Positions 1 to 4,898 of a DNA stretch of 6,493 nt are shown one piece after another. The DNA is from Candidatus Omnitrophota bacterium (GTDB lineage Bacteria; Omnitrophota; Gorgyraeia; Gygaellales; Profunditerraquicolaceae): the NCBI GenBank assembly GCA_030018895.1, contig JASEHM010000056.1:1-6493 (forward strand), written 5' to 3'. Position 1 is the first letter of the stretch. Each line of letters opens with the position of its first letter. The notes beneath the pieces were generated by a model. It did no database searches and was not told the origin of the DNA. It worked only from the letters and a program-made list of their open reading frames with translations. Made by a program: the position numbers and the translations under genes.

Positions 1-1147
1 CAACTACATGATTAAGCTTTTTTTCAATATTTTCTTTCTTAATTTTCTGTTTAAGGTCAATCTTATTTATAATGGCAATAACAACCTTTTTCTTTAGTTT
101 GGCAATAAGGGCTGTGTCGTCTTTTGACAACCTCCTGCTGCCATCAAACAAAAGAATTACCAAATCCGCTAAATCAATCTGTTTTTTTGAGCGCTCTACC
201 GCGTGCTTTTCAATCAAATCGCGCGGCTCTAAAATACCGGCAGTATCTACAATCCTTATTGGAATCCCTTTTATATCAATTATCTCCTCAATTGTATCGC
301 GCGTAGTACCGGGAATAGGAGTAACTATAGAACGTTCTTTTCTTAATAAGGCGTTTAATAACGAGGATTTCCCCACATTAGGCCTTCCGCAGATTACTAC
401 ATGAAGGCCTTCCCGGATTATCCTTCCATAGCGAGCAGCCTCTATAATGTCTTTTAATTCATTATTCAACCTGTTTAATCTTTCTAAAATCTCTTTTAAA
501 TTAATCCCGTTAGAAATTTCTTGCTCCTGTATCTGGATTTGATTATTTTTAACGGGATTAACTAACCCAGCCTCTTCTTCGGGAAAATCTATATCAGCCT
601 CTAAGGCCGCAATTATTTCTAATAATGCATTTCTTAAATTATTTACTTTATCAGATAATACCCCTCTTAACTGCTCTACCCCTATTTTTAAGGCTGAATC
701 TGTTTTTGCCCGGATAGTATCTAAAACCGCCTCTGCCTGAGCGAGGTCTATCCTTCCGTTTAAAAATGCCCGCTTGGTAAATTCGCCTGGCTCAGCTAAA
801 CGCGCCCCACTCTCTAAGACTAACTCCAAAACTGCTCGTACTGCCAAGATTCCGCCATGGCAATTTATTTCCACGATATCTTCCTTAGTATAGGACTTTG
901 GCTTACGCATAACAGTAAGAATAACTTCGTCAATAATCTTTCGCTGTTTGGTCGCTTGCCTAACAATCCATCCATAATGAATAGTGTATGTTTTAAAAGC
1001 CGACGGCTTCTTATTATCTTTAGAGACAAATATTTTATCCGCGATAGAAAACGCTTCTTTGCCGCTTAAACGCACTATCCCAATACCAGATTCGCCGATG
1101 GATGTAGAAATAGCTACAATTGTATCAGATAAATCTAAATTATACAT
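1..1147 (-). CDS. mnmE: tRNA uridine-5-carboxymethylaminomethyl modification GTPase MnmE (3' end beyond window)
   Basis: MnmE is a cytoplasmic GTPase that works with MnmG to build the cmnm5/nm5 group on wobble U34 of certain tRNAs, using methylene-tetrahydrofolate. The window holds 382 codons. The N-terminal folate-binding domain shows GIGIVRLSG (21-29), EINCHGG (93-99) and EPGEFTKRAFLNGRIDL (119-135). The G domain has G1 GRPNVGKS (254-261, including the Asn used for potassium binding in this family), G2 GTTRD (280-284), G3 DTAGI (301-305) and G4 NKID (361-364). The C-terminal helical domain and CIGK end lie off the left edge. ATG 1147 is chosen because an in-frame stop lies at 1166-1168 and MYNLDLSDTIVAIST fits the family N terminus; no clear Shine-Dalgarno is seen. 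The start is 30 bp after folC, so translation is probably coupled or co-transcribed. The spacing from DF(187) to GRP(254) is about 18 residues longer than in E. coli and B. subtilis MnmE, because of the hairpin insert at 501-561. Identification is secure. Confidence 0.96.
   Translation of the reverse strand, partial: MYNLDLSDTIVAISTSIGESGIGIVRLSGKEAFSIADKIFVSKDNKKPSAFKTYTIHYGWIVRQATKQRKIIDEVILTVMRKPKSYTKEDIVEINCHGGILAVRAVLELVLESGARLAEPGEFTKRAFLNGRIDLAQAEAVLDTIRAKTDSALKIGVEQLRGVLSDKVNNLRNALLEIIAALEADIDFPEEEAGLVNPVKNNQIQIQEQEISNGINLKEILERLNRLNNELKDIIEAARYGRIIREGLHVVICGRPNVGKSSLLNALLRKERSIVTPIPGTTRDTIEEIIDIKGIPIRIVDTAGILEPRDLIEKHAVERSKKQIDLADLVILLFDGSRRLSKDDTALIAKLKKKVVIAIINKIDLKQKIKKENIEKKLNHVV
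501..561. repeat. 61-bp inverted repeat inserted in frame within mnmE
   Basis: TTAATCCCGTTA (501-512) and TAACGGGATTAA (550-561) are perfect 12-bp inverted repeats. They extend to 16 of 17 matching positions (501-517 against 545-561) around a loop of about 27 bp. The segment encodes roughly residues 197-216, rich in Asn, Gln and Ile, in the linker between the folate-binding and G domains. This is where the protein is longer than its relatives, so it looks like a small MITE-like insertion that kept the frame. No target-site duplication is clear. Confidence 0.7.
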
Positions 1148-1160
1148 ATCTAGAAAAACG

Positions 1161-1245
1161 GCAAATCAAGGGGAGAATCAAGGGGACGGTTCTATTTTTC
1201 TTATATTTTTCGTTTGGGAAAAATAGAACCGTCCCCTTGATTTGC
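1161..1245. repeat. Perfect palindromic element (24-bp arms) at the folC/mnmE junction
   Basis: Arms 1176-1199 and 1219-1242 are exact reverse complements over 24 bp (core GGGGACGGTTCTATTTTT) around a 19-bp loop. The 13 bases at 1161-1173 also match the reverse complement of 1233-1245, so the left end is duplicated. The first 40 bp (1176-1215) recur exactly in opposite orientation at 3040-3079, and a half copy lies at 2731-2755, so this is a dispersed family. The element supplies the folC stop codon and about its last 22 residues, and fills the space before mnmE. It is a REP/BIME-like or MITE-like hairpin. It could also stall transcription, but no U-tract makes it a standard terminator. Confidence 0.85.
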
Positions 1246-2686
1246 TTGATTTGGACAATACCTCCCTTGCTTCGCCCACCACAAATAATGAGCCACAGAC
1301 TAGAATCAGATCTCCTTTTTTAGCAATTCGGCAAACAAGTGTTTTTGCTTCTTGGACATTATCCGTTATATACGCTTTTTTACCATTGAAGTATTTAGCT
1401 AAGATTTTTGGTTCGATTGCCCGGGGATTGTTGGCTTTAGTTAAAACAATCTCATCTGCAAAATTATACATTTCACTGCATATCCCTTTTATATCTTTAT
1501 CATTAGAAATACCTAAAACAAGGATTAACCTGTTGTACTGAAAATTTTCCTTAATTGCTTGTTTTAACGCTTTTATTGAGGCAATATTTTGCGCGCCATC
1601 TAAAACAATTAAAGGACTATAAGATATAACCTCGCACCTACCCGGCCAAAGGGTATTATAAAGCCCTCTTCTTATAGAATCAACACTAATGTTTATGGCG
1701 TAATTGCGCAAGGCCTCTGCAACGCCTATTGCCACTGATGCATTTACCAACTGATGTTTTCCTAAAAGGCGTATTTTTAAATTTGGGTATTCCCTGTAAA
1801 TTCCTTTAACAATGAAACTCCTCCCCCACGCTTTAAGGCGGGGCGAATGTATAAAATTATTTTTTGTTTTTTGATAGGTTATATCTTCATACTTTTGCTC
1901 AGCTTTAAGACGGGGCAGAACTTCGTTCATCGTATATAATTTTATACCTAATTGTTTACATCTACTGCGGATAACTTCCATTGCTTCTATTTCTTGCGGC
2001 GCGCTAATTACAAAAGGAAGCTGCCGGCCAACCTTAATAATCCCTGCTTTTTCCTCTGCAATTTCCCTTAAAGAATTGCCTAACTTCTGTGTATGTTCAT
2101 AACTTATAGGGGTTATAGCCGCAGTCAAAGGCTCAACCACATTAGTAGCATCTAATCTTCCGCCTAAGCCGGTTTCTAAAACCGCAAAATCAACTTTTTT
2201 TTCCTTAAAATATAGAAAGGCCAAAACAGTATAGATTTCAAAAAAGGTAATCGGCCCGTACTTTGAGGCCTTATTAAATTTTTCTATCAATGGCCTTAAT
2301 CTCGTTACTAAATCAGAGAGTTCGTTTCTAGAAATCATTCCTTCGAAATCTGTGTTCTGCCCTCTATTCTTTACGCTCTGTGCTCTACACTCTGTTCTCT
2401 GCCCTAATATTCTTATTCTCTCCCTAAAATCCGAAAGGTGCGGCGAGGTATACAGGCCTGTTTTATATCCTGCTTCTCTTAATACATGTGCAATAAATGC
2501 GCAAGTAGAGCCTTTGCCTTTTGTCCCAGCGATATGAATACATTTTAATGCGTCTTGAGGATTGTTTAAAGTTTTGAGAAAATCTTTAATACGTTTTAAT
2601 TTTAGAGATTTTTTATACGGAAAAGAAGAGATTTTTTCGTAGTTAATAAAGGATTCTAGATATTGGATAGTTTCTGAATAGGTCAT
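1178..2686 (-). CDS. folC: Folylpolyglutamate synthase / dihydrofolate synthase (FolC), repeat-expanded
   Basis: FolC is a cytoplasmic Mur-ligase-fold enzyme that adds glutamate to dihydropteroate and/or reduced folates with ATP. Visible motifs are the P-loop HIAGTKGKGS (51-60), TSPHL (80-84), ETGLGGRLDATN (171-182), ISYEHTQKLG (194-203) followed by EEKAGIIK with the Lys that is carbamylated in the family (K213), LLGKHQLVNA (307-316), WPGR (347-350) and GSLFVVGEAR (465-474). At 502 residues it is far longer than the usual 420-440. Three segments explain this: a heptanucleotide-repeat peptide (about 97-116), a paired PRLKA segment (258-286), and a C-terminal tail of about 22 residues from the palindrome at 1176-1242. 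The family motif DGAHN reads DGAQN (363-367). ATG 2686 fits the family N terminus; the Shine-Dalgarno is weak (GGAT adjoining the ATG). Whether it has synthase, polyglutamylating or both activities cannot be told here. Confidence 0.94.
   Translation of the reverse strand: MTYSETIQYLESFINYEKISSFPYKKSLKLKRIKDFLKTLNNPQDALKCIHIAGTKGKGSTCAFIAHVLREAGYKTGLYTSPHLSDFRERIRILGQRTECRAQSVKNRGQNTDFEGMISRNELSDLVTRLRPLIEKFNKASKYGPITFFEIYTVLAFLYFKEKKVDFAVLETGLGGRLDATNVVEPLTAAITPISYEHTQKLGNSLREIAEEKAGIIKVGRQLPFVISAPQEIEAMEVIRSRCKQLGIKLYTMNEVLPRLKAEQKYEDITYQKTKNNFIHSPRLKAWGRSFIVKGIYREYPNLKIRLLGKHQLVNASVAIGVAEALRNYAINISVDSIRRGLYNTLWPGRCEVISYSPLIVLDGAQNIASIKALKQAIKENFQYNRLILVLGISNDKDIKGICSEMYNFADEIVLTKANNPRAIEPKILAKYFNGKKAYITDNVQEAKTLVCRIAKKGDLILVCGSLFVVGEAREVLSKSSKSRGRFYFSQTKNIRKIEPSP
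1830..1916. repeat. Pair of 15-bp direct repeats inside folC (encodes PRLKA twice)
   Basis: GCTTTAAGGCGGGGC (1830-1844) and GCTTTAAGACGGGGC (1902-1916) match at 14 of 15 positions, 72 bp apart, so the spacing keeps the frame and both encode PRLKA (residues 258-262 and 282-286). The flank GAAACTCCTCCCCCACGC (1814-1831) with a G-rich partner resembles the foldback ends of IS200/IS605-type elements; this resemblance is from memory and uncertain. The segment sits where ordinary FolC proteins have a much shorter stretch before the LLGKHQ motif. Confidence 0.6.
2349..2402. repeat. Degenerate 7-bp tandem repeat inside folC
   Basis: On the coding strand the units read GCAGAGA, ACAGAGT, GTAGAGC, ACAGAGC, GTAAAGA, ATAGAGG, GCAGAAC, ACAGA, with consensus NYAGAGN. 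They encode an extra peptide of about 20 residues (near residues 97-116, containing RAQS and RGQN) between RIRILG and MISRNEL, where relatives have almost no linker. The same unit type occurs in purH at 4057-4096. Confidence 0.75.
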
Positions 2687-2716
2687 TATCCGTTATACCC
2701 GGTTATGCCCATAACT

Positions 2717-2734
2717 GAGCTAAACGAGCTAAAC
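2717..2734. repeat. Perfect 9-bp tandem duplication
   Basis: GAGCTAAAC occurs twice back to back, directly abutting the left copy of the GGGGACGG repeat upstream of folC. The inner CTAAAC pairs with GTTTAG at 3082-3087, so the duplication lies at the outer edge of the composite inverted repeat. Confidence 0.7.
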
Positions 2735-2894
2735 AAGGGGACGGTTCTATTTTTTCTGGGTCATTCGTAAATAACTTGATAGTATTTGTGTAACCCTTTG
2801 ATAATCATAGAGAAATAAAAAACATTGTTTACCAATGTCATCTATGAAAAAAATGTCATTCCTCGCCCCAGCAGAAAATGTTATTCCCGCCCCG

Positions 2895-2994
2895 TGTCAT
2901 TCCCACGAAAGTGGAAATCTAAACACGGGGGTAAACTCCAGTGGGAATTCAGAAGGTATATTTCTGGATTGTCCGGTCAAGCCGGACAATGACA
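2895..2994. repeat. REP/MITE-like palindromic unit, diverged (TGTCATTCC...AATGACA)
   Basis: The unit begins TGTCATTCCCAC and ends GGACAATGACA. It contains the hairpins CCAC-gaaa-GTGG near its left end and GTCCGG-tcaag-CCGGAC (2971-2987) near its right end, with CTGGATT before the latter. This is the same architecture as the unit at 4736-4809 and as the very common TGTCATTCCCGCGAAAGCGGG class of dispersed bacterial repeats. It is non-coding; frames through it give only the typical repeat-derived peptide. Confidence 0.75.
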
Positions 2995-3039
2995 ACTATT
3001 ATTCAAGATTCAAGTTAATTACGAAAGAACCTTTTTTCT

Positions 3040-3079
3040 AAACGAAAAATATAAGAAAAATAGAACCGTCCCCTTGATT
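3040..3079. repeat. 40-bp copy of the palindromic element, just after the purH stop
   Basis: These 40 bases are the exact reverse complement of 1176-1215. In purH transcript direction the copy lies 10 bp after the stop codon. It contains one arm and most of the loop but lacks the second arm, so it cannot fold on its own like the 1176-1242 copy. It can pair with 2731-2755. Confidence 0.85.
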
Positions 3080-3089
3080 TTGTTTAGGT

Positions 3090-4673
3090 TTAATGCCTGA
3101 AGTGTCGGATCCCTGTAAAGACCATCGCGATTCCGTATTTATCACAGGCTTTGATTATTTCTGCGTCAAAAATTGAGCCGCCGGGTTGGATTATAGCTTT
3201 AACACCTGTCTTGGCAGCCTCGCTTATCGCATCAGGTTTAGGAAAAAATGCATCTGAGGCTAGGCAAGAATTTTTACTTAAGTTTCCTGCCTTTTTCTTA
3301 GCAAGCATCACAGAATCAACTCTAGACATCTGTCCTGCACCAATACCTACGGTGCGGCTAGCGTGAGTAAGAATTATAGCATTGGATTTAACGTGCTTTG
3401 CCACCTTAAACCCAAAAATAAGGCTTTCAATTTGTTTTTTTGTCGGTTTCTTTTTGGTGACAATTTTTAGATTATTCTCATCTAAAACAACTGAATCTTT
3501 ATCCTGTAAAAGCAGCCCGCCGCTTACGTGTTTAAATTCAGGCTCGCCTCTTAGTGAAACCGAGGGCTCGCTTGCCAATTCAGGATCATTTAACTCTAAT
3601 AAGCGTAAGTTCTTTTTATCTTTGAATAAATCAAGCGCCATTTTCTCAAAACCCGAGGCAATAATACACTCTAAAAATCCGCTTTTTACAATTACCTTCG
3701 CAGTTTTTTCATCCATCTTTCTATTTAACGCCACAATCCCGCCAAATGCAGAAAGCGGATCACATTTTAAGGCAGCTAAATAGGCCCTATCTAAGGCATT
3801 ACTTTCAGCTGCCCCGCAAGGATTATTATGTTTTACAATCACTGCTGCCGGATGCTTAAATTCTTTGACTAATTCAACGGCAGAATTTAAATCTAAGATA
3901 TTATTAAACGACAACTCTTTCCCTTGCAGCTGTTTTAAATTTATTAAGCCGTCTTTTCTTCCTTTTTCTTTATAAAACGTTGCTTTTTGATGCGGATTTT
4001 CTCCATAACGTAAATCCTGAATCCTGGTAAATTCTAAAACTAAATTCTCTGGAAAACCTGCGCCCTGGCTTCTACCCTCTGGTCTCTGGCCTCTTAAATA
4101 CTCATATATCAGCCTATCATATTGATTAGTACGCTCAAACACCTCAAGGGCTAAGTCCTGCATTAATCCCTCTGATAAAGCGCCATTATTCTTTCTTAAC
4201 TGGACAATAACCTCTGCATAACGGTTAGGATTACAAAGAACTGCCACAGATGAAAAGTTTTTAGCAGCAGAACGCAGCATTGAAGGCCCGCCAATATCTA
4301 TATTCTCAATAGCCTCTTCCATTGTAACGCCTGGCCTCTGGATTGTTTCTTTGAAAGGATAAAGATTTACCACCACCATATCTATGAGCCCGATATTATG
4401 CTCCTCTAATGTTTTCATATGTTGAGCATTTTCTCTTCTAGCTAACAACCCCGCGTGTATTTTTGGATGTAATGTCTTTACCCTTCCATCGAGCATTTCC
4501 GGAAAACCTGTATATTCAGAAACCTCCTTAACTGGCAGGCCATTCTCACGAAGGAGCTTTGCGCTTCCGCCTGTAGAAAGTATTTCAACCCCAAAATTAA
4601 CTAATTCCCTCGCAAGATCTAAAATCCCTGCTTTGTCGGAAACGCTGATTAGCGCGCGTTTGATTTTAATCAT
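3090..4673 (-). CDS. purH: Bifunctional AICAR formyltransferase / IMP cyclohydrolase (PurH)
   Basis: PurH does the last two steps of purine synthesis: it formylates AICAR with 10-formyl-tetrahydrofolate, then closes the ring to IMP. The IMP cyclohydrolase domain shows SVSDKAG (10-16), STGGS (33-37), GFPEMLDGRVKTLHPKIH (56-73), NLYPF (103-107) and IDIGGPSMLRSAAKN (125-139). The transformylase domain shows RYGENPHQ (222-229), the catalytic K-H in KHNNPCGAA (281-289), DPLSAFGG (305-312), ASDAFFPKPDAI (472-483), QPGGSIFD (496-503) and the ending FTGIRHFRH. At 527 residues it is slightly longer than the usual 510-515. Two loop inserts explain this: about 195-206 (heptad repeat) and about 367-379. 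ATG 4673 gives the normal family N terminus. AGGA lies immediately before the ATG, closer than a normal Shine-Dalgarno. cooS lies 225 bp upstream and folC 403 bp downstream, with repeats in both gaps. Confidence 0.97.
   Translation of the reverse strand: MIKIKRALISVSDKAGILDLARELVNFGVEILSTGGSAKLLRENGLPVKEVSEYTGFPEMLDGRVKTLHPKIHAGLLARRENAQHMKTLEEHNIGLIDMVVVNLYPFKETIQRPGVTMEEAIENIDIGGPSMLRSAAKNFSSVAVLCNPNRYAEVIVQLRKNNGALSEGLMQDLALEVFERTNQYDRLIYEYLRGQRPEGRSQGAGFPENLVLEFTRIQDLRYGENPHQKATFYKEKGRKDGLINLKQLQGKELSFNNILDLNSAVELVKEFKHPAAVIVKHNNPCGAAESNALDRAYLAALKCDPLSAFGGIVALNRKMDEKTAKVIVKSGFLECIIASGFEKMALDLFKDKKNLRLLELNDPELASEPSVSLRGEPEFKHVSGGLLLQDKDSVVLDENNLKIVTKKKPTKKQIESLIFGFKVAKHVKSNAIILTHASRTVGIGAGQMSRVDSVMLAKKKAGNLSKNSCLASDAFFPKPDAISEAAKTGVKAIIQPGGSIFDAEIIKACDKYGIAMVFTGIRHFRH
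3541..3571. repeat. 7-bp direct repeats bounding a small insert in purH
   Basis: GGCTCGC occurs at 3541-3547 and 3565-3571. Between them is CTCTTAGTGAAACCGAG. The segment encodes an Arg/Ser/Glu/Pro-rich stretch (about residues 367-379) just before HVSGGLLLQ, a position where the family is variable. On the coding strand the core GGTTTCACTAAGAG loosely resembles GGTTTCGTCTCCTCTAAC in the cooS 42-bp repeat; common origin is only a guess. Confidence 0.4.
4057..4096. repeat. Degenerate 7-bp tandem repeat inside purH
   Basis: On the coding strand the units read CCAGAGA, CCAGAGG, GTAGAAG, CCAGGGC, GCAGG, the same NYAGAGN pattern and orientation as the folC repeat at 2349-2402. They encode GQRPEGRSQGAG (195-206), an extra loop between YEYLR at the end of the cyclohydrolase domain region and FPENL, which leads to RYGENPHQ. 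Confidence 0.7.
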
Positions 4674-4714
4674 TCCTATTCTTTTAACTTAAATTCCTTA
4701 TTTAGAACCATTAC

Positions 4715-4863
4715 TGTCCAAATTAGCTGATAGAGTGTCATTCCCGCAATCTTTAAGCGGGAATCCACGACGAGAAAAAATCTGGATACCCGCTTTCGCG
4801 GGTATGACAAATTTGATATCTCAAAATACATTTCGCGTCGATAAGTAACGTCTAATTTGGACA
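4715..4863. mobile_element. MITE-like element with 12-bp terminal inverted repeats between cooS and purH
   Basis: TGTCCAAATTAG (4715-4726) and CTAATTTGGACA (4852-4863) are perfect 12-bp inverted repeats 149 bp apart, with TG...CA ends as in many insertion sequences. There is no transposase inside. A complete REP-like palindromic unit (4736-4809) is nested within. The element occupies most of the 225-bp gap; the remaining flanks (4674-4714 and 4864-4898) hold nothing I can identify. Confidence 0.6.
4736..4809. repeat. REP/MITE-like palindromic unit (TGTCATTCCCGC...GCGGGTATGACA)
   Basis: The unit is bounded by TGTCATTCCCGC and GCGGGTATGACA. It contains two strong hairpins: ATTCCCGC/GCGGGAAT (4740-4747 with 4757-4764) and TACCCGC-tttc-GCGGGTA (4787-4804). 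It is a compact copy of the widespread dispersed repeat class also seen at 2895-2994. Being non-coding, it makes short frames crossing it meaningless. Confidence 0.85.
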
Positions 4864-4898
4864 CGAGTAATTTGTCATTAAAATTGGAGTAGCATTTA

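Larger units (their letters stand above)
2729..3087. repeat. Composite element bounded by inverted GGGGACGGTTCTATTTTT copies; fills the purH-folC gap
   Basis: The left boundary 2729-2755 (CTAAAC then AAGGGGACGGTTCTATTTTTT) matches the reverse complement of 3056-3087 apart from a short indel. This gives a segment of about 359 bp with terminal inverted repeats that occupies most of the 403-bp space between folC and purH. Inside are an REP-like unit (2895-2994), fragments of its end (TGTCATTCC near 2852, TGTTATTCCCGC near 2879) and a small hairpin ACATTG-tttac-CAATGT (2822-2838). I found no convincing gene; 2757-2820 holds nothing recognisable. It may be a decayed non-autonomous element or two separate repeat insertions. 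Confidence 0.6.

Noticed and set aside
72..404. 110-codon plus-strand frame
   Set aside because: It lies antisense to the MnmE G domain, which is unmistakable in the other strand.
1176..1242. Rho-independent terminator of folC
   Set aside because: The stem is long and moderately AT-rich, no U-tract follows it, it overlaps the folC coding end, and the same sequence recurs elsewhere as a dispersed repeat.
2835..3041. Small 68-codon plus-strand frame between folC and purH
   Set aside because: It runs through the REP-like unit and its fragments; PCHSHESGN is repeat-derived, with no ribosome site or family likeness.
2729..3087. Insertion sequence with transposase
   Set aside because: It has no reading frame of transposase size or motif; it is at most a non-autonomous or decayed element.
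3382..3783. 133-codon plus-strand frame
   Set aside because: It is antisense to the PurH transformylase domain.
4674..4735. Sigma-70-like promoter for purH starting from TTGGAC
   Set aside because: No acceptable -10 box lies at 16-18 bp spacing, and the TTGGAC belongs to the terminal inverted repeat.
4676..4864. Small 62-codon frame on the minus strand between purH and cooS
   Set aside because: It is read through the terminal-inverted-repeat element and the REP-like unit (YPRKRVS...DSRLKIAGMT is the typical translation of this repeat class).
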